From an uncultured Chitinophagaceae bacterium (GTDB taxonomy: Bacteria; Bacteroidota; Bacteroidia; Chitinophagales; Chitinophagaceae): a DNA stretch of 12,722 nucleotides. The position numbers and the translations under genes are program-made. The notes under the pieces are model-generated. The model saw only the letters and a list, made by a program, of their open reading frames with translations. It searched no databases and was not told the DNA's origin. The stretch lies in contig CAIMKO010000387.1 of NCBI GenBank assembly GCA_903841915.1, forward strand, positions 1 to 12,722, in the 5' to 3' direction. Each line of letters opens with the position of its first letter. Positions within the stretch are counted from its first letter, which is position 1. Shown piece by piece: positions 1 through 6,048 of the stretch.

Positions 1-611
1 CCTTTATTAAATGAATAATGTGCGGATGCTTTTTCTTTTATAAGGATCAGGTTTTCTTTGAACCCGTCTTTTGCAGTTGCAAGTGTTACAACAGCACCGG
101 TTCCCCTAGCTATGCCGTCCTTCGAATGCGTTAGTACAGTACCAAAGCCAATCTCACGAAGAGGCTTTGCTTTACTGTCATCGGCAGCAAATAATTTAGA
201 TGCATCCGTTTCCGGCTTAATGGCCTGATTCCAGTTATAAGCACCCTTTGTATTAGAGGTAAGTTGTGCGGGAGCATTAAAATTAAAACCGCCTACACTT
301 CTTTGAGGAGTTGCAACACCATAATCGCTGTAGATATCTATAAAGGAAGGATAGATATATTTTTCTTTACAGTCTACTACAACAGCATCTTTTGGAATAC
401 TCAGATTATTTCCAACGGCAACGATTTTACCATCACTAATTACCAGTGTGGCATTTTGCAATGTTGTTTGAGCGTCTTTTACAATCGTAGCATTTGTAAA
501 AGCAAAAGTTCCGGAGCGCTTGTCGGCAACACCGTTCACCGGGAATGTTTCTTGGGCCTGTATCAGCGATACAAATAGCAGCCCGGAAATCAGGAGCTTG
601 ATTTTTCTCAT
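1..611 (-). CDS. Exported amidohydrolase-like protein, N-terminal part
   Basis: The reading frame opens at ATG 609-611 and is still open at the left edge, so about 203 N-terminal residues are visible. Residues 1-19 form a signal peptide (basic MRKIK, hydrophobic core, cleavage likely after IQA), implying export to the periplasm or outer membrane. Residues about 36-80 have the beta-sandwich entry of amidohydrolases (ATIVKDAQTTLQNATLVISDGKIVAVG), and residues 86-98 (IYPSFIDIYSDYG) sit where the family has its first metal motif, HxH. Here the two His are replaced by Tyr94 and Asp96, so canonical binuclear metal binding through this strand looks lost. I recall such long, exported, degenerate amidohydrolases from Bacteroidota; the substrate is unknown. 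It lies 115 bp downstream of mnmG on the same strand and probably has its own promoter. Family call is firm, enzymatic activity is not. Confidence 0.85.
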   Translation of the reverse strand, partial: MRKIKLLISGLLFVSLIQAQETFPVNGVADKRSGTFAFTNATIVKDAQTTLQNATLVISDGKIVAVGNNLSIPKDAVVVDCKEKYIYPSFIDIYSDYGVATPQRSVGGFNFNAPAQLTSNTKGAYNWNQAIKPETDASKLFAADDSKAKPLREIGFGTVLTHSKDGIARGTGAVVTLATAKDGFKENLILIKEKASAHYSFNK

Positions 612-636
612 AGTGTTAAGTTAGTTTGGAAAGTAT

Positions 637-665
637 TAAAGCTACTGAAATGATTGAAAGGCAAA
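637..665 (-). promoter_or_regulatory. Possible promoter of the amidohydrolase gene
   Basis: On the minus strand TTTG (662-665) is followed after 17 bases by TAGCTTTA (637-644), a 7-of-8 match to the Bacteroidota -7 box TAnnTTTG. It would start transcription roughly 20 bases before the ATG. The TTTG lies in the loop of a small hairpin (655-674), so the two signals overlap. Pattern match only. Confidence 0.35.
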
Positions 666-726
666 AACCTTTCATCATATTTTCGGCGAAGAAGAATAAT
701 TAAGAGGTGAAATCTCTCAAGAAAAA

Positions 727-2595
727 TTAACGCCCCATAAAAACCATAAGTATTTGAACATCACTTGGATTGACGCCGCTTATTCTGCCGGCCTGACCAA
801 GGGTTCTTGGTTTAATTCGTTTAAATTTTTGTAAAGCCTCATTAGATAAAGCAGAAACCTTATCATAGTCAAATGAGTCAGGAATGATCAGTTCTTCTAA
901 TTGACTCATGCGTGTTACTATTTCTTGTTCTTTTTCTATATAGCGCTCATACTTGACCTGGATCTCGGCTTGTTCAATGCTATCCTGTGAAAAACCTTCC
1001 ATTGCTGTTGCAAGCGATGGGATATGCTTGATCAAGGAAGGAAGTGAAACATTGGGACGAAGAATGAGCTTGCTGACTTTTTGCCTTTCTGTAATTGTTG
1101 CAGAAGCCAGACCTTCCAGATAGGTATTGATCTCACTTGGCTCCACGTTTAAATCAAACAAGGACGATTTTATAGCAGCGGTGTTTTCTTTTTTTGAAAC
1201 AACATTTTCCATTCTTTCCTGTGATGCCAAACCAAGGCGATAGCTTAACTCCGTTAAACGAAGATCTGCATTGTCTTGCCGGAGCAATGTTCTGAATTCG
1301 GCCCTACTGGTAAACATTCTATAAGGTTCCTCTGTTCCTTTGCTGATAAGGTCGTCAATCAAAACGCCGATATACGCATCACTCCTTTTCAGAATGACAG
1401 GCTCAAGATCCCTTGCTTTCTGATGGGCATTGATACCCGCCATCAAACCCTGACAAGCCGCTTCTTCATAACCCGTGGTACCATTGATCTGACCTGCAAA
1501 AAACAAACAATGCATTAATTTTGTTTCTAATGTATGTCGTAATTGCGTAGGAGGAAAATAATCATATTCTATCGCATAACCCGGTCTGAAAACCCTGCAG
1601 TTCTCAAAACCCACAACGTTTCTAAGTGCTTGAACCTGAACATCTTCTGGTAAAGAGGTAGAGAAGCCGTTCACATAGATCTCAACGGTATTCCATCCCT
1701 CAGGCTCAACAAAAAGTTGGTGTCGCTCTCTTTCGGCAAAGCGATTGATCTTATCTTCAATACTCGGGCAATACCTTGGCCCAATACCCTCGATCCTGCC
1801 CTGAAACATTGGGCTTCTGTCGAACCCGGTCTTTAGGATATCATGAACCTTCTGGCTGGTATAAGTAATAAAACAACTTTTCTGCTGAGCAGGTTGAATT
1901 CTGTCCGTTTTCAAAAAGGAAAAACCTACAATTTGTTCATCACCCTTCTGTTCTTCCATTTTAGAGTAATCCAAACTTCTTCCGTCTACCCTTGGCGGTG
2001 TTCCTGTTTTGAGGCGGTCACTTTCAAAACCAAATTCAACCAACTGCTCGGTTATACCTGTTGCCGCTTTTTCGGATACCCTTCCGCCCCCAAACTGTTT
2101 TTCGCCTATATGAATAATGCCGTTTAAAAATGTTCCGCTTGTTACAACAACCGCTTTGCTGTGAATTGAATGCCCTAATCCGGTCACTACACCGCAGGCG
2201 CGATTACCCTTAATGATGATCGACCTGACCATATCCTGATAGAAATCTACATTGGGTGTGTTCTCCAGCATTTCGCGCCAAGTGGCAGCAAACAACATTC
2301 TGTCATTTTGTGCACGCGGGCTCCACATAGCCGGGCCCTTGCTTCTGTTCAACATCCTAAACTGGATCATGCTTTTGTCCGTAACGATACCGCTATAGCC
2401 ACCCATGGCATCGATCTCTCTTACGATCTGGCCTTTTGCAATGCCACCCATGGCCGGGTTGCAGCTCATTTGCGCAATGGTTTGCATGTTCATGGTGATC
2501 AACAAAACCTTGCTGCCTAGATTCGCGGCGGCAGCAGCAGCTTCGCAACCGGCATGTCCGGCACCAACAACTATAACATCATAATCAGGAAACAT
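727..2595 (-). CDS. mnmG: MnmG (GidA), tRNA uridine-5-carboxymethylaminomethyl synthase FAD subunit
   Basis: With MnmE, MnmG installs the carboxymethylaminomethyl (or aminomethyl) group on U34 of tRNAs reading two-codon boxes, using FAD, NADH and methylene-tetrahydrofolate in the cytoplasm. The 622-aa protein starts with the Rossmann FAD motif VVGAGHAGCEAA (residues 9-20), has SCNPAMGGIAKG with Cys45, and GPRYCPSIEDK with Cys276; these correspond to the two functional cysteines of the E. coli enzyme. GQINGTTGYEEAACQG, a family signature, lies further on, and the C-terminal third is the helical MnmE/tRNA-binding domain. Length is normal. The start is taken at ATG 2593-2595: MFPDYDVIVVGAG matches the family N-terminus, whereas the upstream in-frame TTG at 2617-2619 lies inside a consensus -7 promoter box and would precede the transcript. 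It is the first gene after a region with a parS-like site and a long palindrome. Confidence 0.97.
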   Translation of the reverse strand: MFPDYDVIVVGAGHAGCEAAAAAANLGSKVLLITMNMQTIAQMSCNPAMGGIAKGQIVREIDAMGGYSGIVTDKSMIQFRMLNRSKGPAMWSPRAQNDRMLFAATWREMLENTPNVDFYQDMVRSIIIKGNRACGVVTGLGHSIHSKAVVVTSGTFLNGIIHIGEKQFGGGRVSEKAATGITEQLVEFGFESDRLKTGTPPRVDGRSLDYSKMEEQKGDEQIVGFSFLKTDRIQPAQQKSCFITYTSQKVHDILKTGFDRSPMFQGRIEGIGPRYCPSIEDKINRFAERERHQLFVEPEGWNTVEIYVNGFSTSLPEDVQVQALRNVVGFENCRVFRPGYAIEYDYFPPTQLRHTLETKLMHCLFFAGQINGTTGYEEAACQGLMAGINAHQKARDLEPVILKRSDAYIGVLIDDLISKGTEEPYRMFTSRAEFRTLLRQDNADLRLTELSYRLGLASQERMENVVSKKENTAAIKSSLFDLNVEPSEINTYLEGLASATITERQKVSKLILRPNVSLPSLIKHIPSLATAMEGFSQDSIEQAEIQVKYERYIEKEQEIVTRMSQLEELIIPDSFDYDKVSALSNEALQKFKRIKPRTLGQAGRISGVNPSDVQILMVFMGR

Positions 2596-2616
2596 GAAAA
2601 TTCTTTTAGAAAGATG

Positions 2617-2624
2617 CAAAGATA
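2617..2624 (-). promoter_or_regulatory. -7 promoter element of mnmG
   Basis: TATCTTTG on the minus strand is an exact match to the Bacteroidota sigma-A -7 consensus TAnnTTTG. It ends 21 bases before the mnmG ATG, giving a very short leader. No convincing TTG element was found at the -33 position, so strength is uncertain. Its final TTG is the same triplet that could be misread as an earlier mnmG start. Confidence 0.55.
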
Positions 2625-2675
2625 ACCTGCCATATGTTGGAAGGAATGTTTGATTTAACGTAAAGCGGAAAATTT

Positions 2676-2691
2676 TGTTTCACGTGGAACC
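2676..2691. promoter_or_regulatory. parS-like ParB binding site 1
   Basis: TGTTTCACGTGGAACC matches the widely conserved parS palindrome TGTTTCACGTGAAACA at 14 of 16 positions, with the central TTCACGTG core intact. parS sites nucleate ParB spreading for chromosome segregation and usually cluster around the replication origin. This one is intergenic, about 52 bp upstream of the mnmG -7 box. A second, better copy is at 3556-3571. The call rests on the motif and on the pairing of two sites within 900 bp. Confidence 0.65.
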
Positions 2692-2772
2692 AACGATTTT
2701 ACCCGACCTCACAAGGCCGTTATGTCGGAGGCCTAAATAGCATAGCCCTCTCATACACGTCTTCGCTTCGAG

Positions 2773-2820
2773 CCTTCTTCGGGTCAAGTCCACTAATTAG
2801 TGGACTTGACCCGAAGAAGG
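2773..2820. repeat. Perfect 48-bp palindrome without spacer
   Basis: Two 24-bp arms, beginning CCTTCTTCGGG and ending CCCGAAGAAGG, meet at TAA|TTA (centre 2796/2797) with no mismatch. It lies between the end of the CAP gene and the mnmG promoter, roughly 85 bp from parS site 1. As RNA it would form a very long hairpin, so it might stop transcripts leaving the CAP gene, but neither strand has a T-tract after it, which argues against a standard intrinsic terminator. Other options are a repeated palindromic element or a protein-binding or cruciform site. Function unknown. Confidence 0.9.
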
Positions 2821-2897
2821 TAGCAGGAAAACCCGAATAAGCCCTTAAAAAGGAAATGCTCTGGTTTTCTAATAGGGTATGTTAGGATATGCCCGGT

Positions 2898-3584
2898 TTA
2901 ATGTGTTTGTGGGCAGGAAAAATCCTGAACACTAAAAAGACTACTGTCTTTAAATACCGAAACACCAATGCCCAGGTCTGAAAAGCTAGGATTTAACAGG
3001 TTTTTTCTATGCCCAAGGGCGGGCAGATCAATATCTAGGAATAGCAGGACCAGTGAAAGCAAAATGCTATGATTGCCGAGGCTGATGTTTTCGGCCGCAC
3101 AATGAATAATGCCAGCCCTCTTCATCCTGAAAGCAAAATCATCACCGTTACTGCTGTTGTGACTAGGTTTACTATTCGATATTGCAATATCTGTTGCATG
3201 CGATTGGGCCGTTCTTATCAAAATAGGATTCAGACTAAATAAGGGAAGAGGCGCTCCTTTGTATAATTCTTCTTTGAGTGAAGCGGAATATTTGCCCAAA
3301 AGCTCCGGAAAGGCCTTAATGATTGGAGCGGCGGCGCTGTCCCAAAAGAGCCTTGGATTCTTTCTCGCATAATTGGTCCAGTAATACCACTCTTTGACTG
3401 GTTCGCTAAGTTTTGAATAATCCGGTTGTTGGGAATTCCAGAAGATAACCGCAGAATCGACGCTTGTGGGGAGGGGAACGGTTTTATCTTTTAACCAGAT
3501 GGTGGTTAATTGAGATGATCCAAAAAGCGGTAGAAGAACTAGACAGAGCAAAAAAGGTTTCACGTGAAACAGAGTTGCTTTCAT
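2898..3584 (-). CDS. Secreted CAP-domain (SCP/PR-1-like, YkwD-type) protein
   Basis: This 228-aa protein has a signal peptide (residues 1-24, hydrophobic core FLLCLVLLPLF) and one CAP domain over about residues 65-222. The domain markers are visible in order: WTNYARKNPRLFW (69-81), an AQSHATDIA helix with His129, PSH with His142, the AAENIS strand with Glu165, GHRKNLLNPSF with His192, then DLGIGVSV. His129, Glu165 and His192 correspond to the usual cavity residues of the family. CAP proteins are extracellular or periplasmic with varied roles, and this one's function cannot be read from sequence. Its ATG overlaps the ybeY stop by one base (TAATG), so translation is probably coupled to ybeY. 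Codons 5-10 contain a parS-like palindrome, which may explain the unusual LFHVKP start of the signal peptide. Confidence 0.85.
   Translation of the reverse strand: MKATLFHVKPFLLCLVLLPLFGSSQLTTIWLKDKTVPLPTSVDSAVIFWNSQQPDYSKLSEPVKEWYYWTNYARKNPRLFWDSAAAPIIKAFPELLGKYSASLKEELYKGAPLPLFSLNPILIRTAQSHATDIAISNSKPSHNSSNGDDFAFRMKRAGIIHCAAENISLGNHSILLSLVLLFLDIDLPALGHRKNLLNPSFSDLGIGVSVFKDSSLFSVQDFSCPQTH
3556..3571. promoter_or_regulatory. parS-like ParB binding site 2 (inside a gene)
   Basis: GGTTTCACGTGAAACA matches TGTTTCACGTGAAACA at 15 of 16 positions and holds a perfect 14-bp palindrome (3557-3570). It lies within the first ten codons of the CAP gene, encoding its Leu-Phe-His-Val-Lys stretch. Chance occurrence of a 14-bp parS core is unlikely, and a second site lies 880 bp away. 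Likely bound by ParB; parB itself is not in the window. Confidence 0.8.
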
Positions 3585-4021
3585 TAGGCGAATTGTTTTT
3601 TATAGAGTCGCAAATATTGCTCCTCTTTTTTGCGCATTTCCATGATCTCAGCTTTCTTCTTGTCCCGATAGCCACACAAATGAAGTGCCCCATGAAAAAG
3701 TACGCGCAAAAGTTCTTCGCTAAAGCTTATGCCAAGACCGGCAGCATTTTCCTTTACACGATCAAGGCTGATATAGATCTCTCCAATAACCCCGACCTGT
3801 TTCTCCGAAAGGTCAAAAGTGATAATATCGGTATAGAAATCATGGTTCAAAAACTCGCGGTTGATCTTTAAGAGATATTCATCCGAACAAAATACATAGC
3901 TCAATGAATCAAGCACAACCCGCTCTTTTATGAAGAGCTGCTCGATCTGCAGCTTCAACATTGTTTTTTGAAGTAATTGAGTGGGCGCTTTATCGGCAGA
4001 ATGGAAGAATATCTTTGGCAT
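3584..4021 (-). CDS. ybeY: YbeY, endoribonuclease / rRNA maturation factor
   Basis: YbeY is a single-domain metal-dependent protein acting in 16S rRNA 3'-end maturation and ribosome quality control in the cytoplasm. The 145-aa product has the family core: INREFLNHDFYTDIITFDL (residues 53-71, with the conserved Arg55), GEIYIS (80-85), and the metal motif HGALHLCGYRD (110-120). His110 and His114 are the first two ligands. The position of the third His, in E. coli HGSLHLLGYDH, is Asp120 here, a substitution I recall from other Bacteroidota members, so probably still functional. The start at 4021 fits the family length and faces the FeoA gene across a 72-bp divergent intergenic region. The stop overlaps the next gene's ATG. 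In other Bacteroidota ybeY is, as I recall, often directly followed by mnmG; here a CAP gene sits between. Confidence 0.93.
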   Translation of the reverse strand: MPKIFFHSADKAPTQLLQKTMLKLQIEQLFIKERVVLDSLSYVFCSDEYLLKINREFLNHDFYTDIITFDLSEKQVGVIGEIYISLDRVKENAAGLGISFSEELLRVLFHGALHLCGYRDKKKAEIMEMRKKEEQYLRLYKKQFA

Positions 4022-4069
4022 AATCTAAGCTTGCTCCAAAATTCGTAACAAAAACCCAAATGCTAAATT

Positions 4070-4077
4070 TACTTTTG
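4070..4077 (+). promoter_or_regulatory. -7 promoter element of the feoA-nadD unit
   Basis: TACTTTTG is an exact TAnnTTTG match, 16 bases before the FeoA ATG, implying a leader of only about ten bases. No clear -33 TTG is present at the right distance. Confidence 0.5.
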
Positions 4078-4093
4078 CAGGATAAACGATTGA

Positions 4094-4324
4094 ATGAAAA
4101 GATTAAGCGAATTAAAGATCGGACAAAAAGCAACTATTTTATCTTTCGAAAAAGACGAGATATTTATTAAATTAATGGAAATGGGATGCGTACCGGGAGA
4201 ACTGGTAAAAGTGGAACAGATCGCCCCACTGGGAGACCCCATCTCAATTTCAATAGCGGGCTATAGTTTAAGTCTGAGACTAAACGAAGCAAATAGCATT
4301 TTCGTTGAAGATGTAAAATATTGA
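4094..4324 (+). CDS. feoA: FeoA-family protein without adjacent FeoB
   Basis: This 76-aa protein is a single SH3-like FeoA domain: it starts MKRLSELKIGQKATI, then has MEMGCVPGELVKVEQIAPLGDPISISIAGYSLSLRLNEA, the classic pattern of a mid-domain G-[VC]-x-PG turn followed by the DPI and GY-x-LSLR strands. FeoA is a small cytoplasmic partner of the ferrous iron permease FeoB, and in many Bacteroidota the two are adjacent or fused. Here the next gene, 15 bp on, is nadD and no feoB is present in the window. It could still serve a distant FeoB or be a free-standing domain with another partner. Length and domain boundaries are intact, so it is not a broken fusion. Confidence 0.85.
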   Translation: MKRLSELKIGQKATILSFEKDEIFIKLMEMGCVPGELVKVEQIAPLGDPISISIAGYSLSLRLNEANSIFVEDVKY

Positions 4325-4339
4325 TAATCATTTATATAA

Positions 4340-4915
4340 ATGAAAATTGGACTATATTTCGGCAGCTTTAACCCGATACACACCGGACATCTGATCATCG
4401 CAAACTTTATTGTAAATAATTCCGATGTTGAGCAGGTTTGGTTGGTAGTTAGTCCGCAAAACCCATTTAAAACATCCACAGTATTATTGAATGAATATGA
4501 ACGCCTTTATCTGGTAAGACTTGCTGTTGAAGACGAGCCCCAATTAAGGGTATCAGATGTGGAATTCAAATTACCCAAACCGTCCTATACTATTGATACA
4601 CTGGTATATCTGGAGGAAAAATATCCGCAACATGAGTTTTCCATCATTATGGGCAGCGATAGTTTTGAAAATCTGGATAAATGGAAGAATGCAAATGTCC
4701 TGAAAAAGAAATATCCCATCATTGTCTATCAAAGACCGGGACACCTCGTTGACCTTAACGTAAGCCGGGAACATAAACCCCTTGTTTTGCAGGCGCCTCT
4801 TTTGGAGATCTCCGCAACGATGATCAGGAAAAACATAAGTCAAGGAAAATCAATTCGTTATTTGGTGCCGGAAAAAGTTCGGGAAGAGATCGAAAAAGGA
4901 GGATATTATAAGTAA
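4340..4915 (+). CDS. nadD: NadD, nicotinate-nucleotide adenylyltransferase
   Basis: NadD transfers AMP from ATP to nicotinate mononucleotide, giving deamido-NAD, an essential late step of NAD synthesis. The 191-aa protein has the nucleotidyltransferase motif GSFNPIHTGH (residues 8-17, with the HxGH His14 and His17), the substrate loop SPQNPFK (about 38-44), the IMGSDSFENLDKWKN segment typical of NadD, and the C-terminal ISATMIRKNISQGKSI motif (157-172, ISxTxIR type). Length is normal. It follows FeoA by 15 bp and probably shares its transcript. The start is supported by the family-typical MKIGLYFGSFNP. Confidence 0.95.
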   Translation: MKIGLYFGSFNPIHTGHLIIANFIVNNSDVEQVWLVVSPQNPFKTSTVLLNEYERLYLVRLAVEDEPQLRVSDVEFKLPKPSYTIDTLVYLEEKYPQHEFSIIMGSDSFENLDKWKNANVLKKKYPIIVYQRPGHLVDLNVSREHKPLVLQAPLLEISATMIRKNISQGKSIRYLVPEKVREEIEKGGYYK

Positions 4916-4975
4916 CACAAAATATTCTTGGATAAAAATCGTTTTTAAGCTTTAATCATTCACAAAAAAGAGAGT

Positions 4976-5875
4976 ATGAAATTTAATTACCCCTTGCTTT
5001 TAATGGCATTGTTCAGTGTTATTGCATTTTCCTGTGTAAGCCCTAAAAAATTGCAACAATCAGAAGAAAAATATACGCAGCTCAATGGCGCATATCTGGA
5101 TGTTCAGAATAAATACCGAGAACTGCAGGGAGAACTAAGTGCCTGTAAAACACAAAATACAGACCAAGCAGGCCAATTAGTAAAACAAAAATCCGATGCT
5201 GACAGCAAGATCAAGGATTTAAATAATCAAATTGATTTCCTGAAACAAAATAACAATCAGGTCTTGAATCAATTGAAAGATATGTCAGTGGTAACGGGCG
5301 CTCAGGCAGAGAGTATTAAAAAGTCTTTGGACAATATCGGCGCGAAAGATATGTATATCAAAGACCTTCAGTCTTCCATAGCCAGGAAGGATTCTTTGAA
5401 TATGGTGTTAGTGATGAATCTGAAAGGAGCGATTGGCAATCTGGATGATAAAGACATCAATATCAAAGTTGATAAAAGCGTCGTGTATATCGATATCTCA
5501 GATAAATTACTGTTTAAAAGCGGTAGCTATGAAGTAACCGATAAAGCAAAAACAGTTTTAGGAAAAGTGGCAAAGGTTTTAGCAGCACAGCCGGATCTTG
5601 AATTCATGGTAGAAGGGCATACGGACAGTATTCCATTCAAGAGCCCTGTTTTAATCGATAATTGGGACCTAAGTGTTAAGCGCGCAACAACCATTGTTCG
5701 TGTATTACAAGATCAATATGGGTTAGATCCTGCACATATCACAGCTGCCGGTCGTGCACAATATTTGCCTGTTGCAGATAATGGTACAGCCGAAGGTCGT
5801 GCAGCTAATCGCAGAACAAGAATTGTTATCCTGCCGCAGTTAGACCAGTTCTTTAAACTCTTGGAAAAGAAATAG
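4976..5875 (+). CDS. OmpA-family lipoprotein with coiled coil
   Basis: The 299-aa protein has a lipoprotein signal peptide with Cys20 in VIAFSC, so it is probably anchored in the outer membrane facing the periplasm. Residues about 27-135 are rich in Gln, Lys and Glu with heptad-like spacing and look like a coiled coil. Residues about 165-292 form an OmpA C-terminal peptidoglycan-binding domain: LLFKSGSYEV, MVEGHTDSIPF with Asp217, NWDLSVKRA, GRAQYLPVADN and RAANRRTRI (Arg near 279-282). The design tethers the outer membrane to the cell wall. AGAGAG-like purines precede the ATG. A strong terminator follows 17 bp after the stop, so this closes the transcription unit; whether it is cotranscribed with nadD (60-bp gap) is unclear. 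Confidence 0.92.
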   Translation: MKFNYPLLLMALFSVIAFSCVSPKKLQQSEEKYTQLNGAYLDVQNKYRELQGELSACKTQNTDQAGQLVKQKSDADSKIKDLNNQIDFLKQNNNQVLNQLKDMSVVTGAQAESIKKSLDNIGAKDMYIKDLQSSIARKDSLNMVLVMNLKGAIGNLDDKDINIKVDKSVVYIDISDKLLFKSGSYEVTDKAKTVLGKVAKVLAAQPDLEFMVEGHTDSIPFKSPVLIDNWDLSVKRATTIVRVLQDQYGLDPAHITAAGRAQYLPVADNGTAEGRAANRRTRIVILPQLDQFFKLLEKK

Positions 5876-5892
5876 ATCAAAATAAAATAATT

Positions 5893-5935
5893 GCAAAAGC
5901 CCCTCACATATGTGAGGGGCTTTTGCTTTTTATTT
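5893..5935 (+). terminator. Intrinsic terminator after the OmpA-family gene
   Basis: A perfect 34-bp palindrome (5893-5926), with arms GCAAAAGCCCCTCACAT and its complement, is followed by TTTTTATTT. This is a long, GC-rich hairpin with a T-tract 17 bp after the stop codon. The A-rich opposite flank could allow some action on the other strand. Confidence 0.92.
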
Positions 5936-6048
5936 AAAGGAATATTTTATAATGCAGTTTTAAAAAGAACATCATAAATTTAGTAAACCAATTCCTATGA
6001 TGATCAGACCCGCTCTGTGATTCTTGATATTGAATAAACCCAATCATT

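Noticed and set aside
264..578. 104-codon plus-strand open frame at the left end
   Set aside because: Antisense to the amidohydrolase gene, which has a signal peptide and family motifs in the opposite frame.
655..674. Hairpin TGAAAGG-6-CCTTTCA between mnmG and the amidohydrolase gene, as an mnmG terminator
   Set aside because: The stem is only 7 bp and A/T-rich, and no T-run follows on the minus strand; it overlaps a promoter-like pair instead.
1276..2520. Three open frames on the plus strand inside mnmG
   Set aside because: Antisense shadows of a strongly conserved gene; no start signals or domain content.
2773..2820. Palindrome as an ordinary intrinsic terminator of the CAP gene
   Set aside because: No T-tract follows on the minus or the plus strand, and it lies 77 bp past the stop; kept as an unexplained palindrome instead.
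3464..3871. 135-codon open frame on the plus strand
   Set aside because: It is antisense to the well-supported ybeY and CAP genes, straddles their junction and has no recognisable domain.
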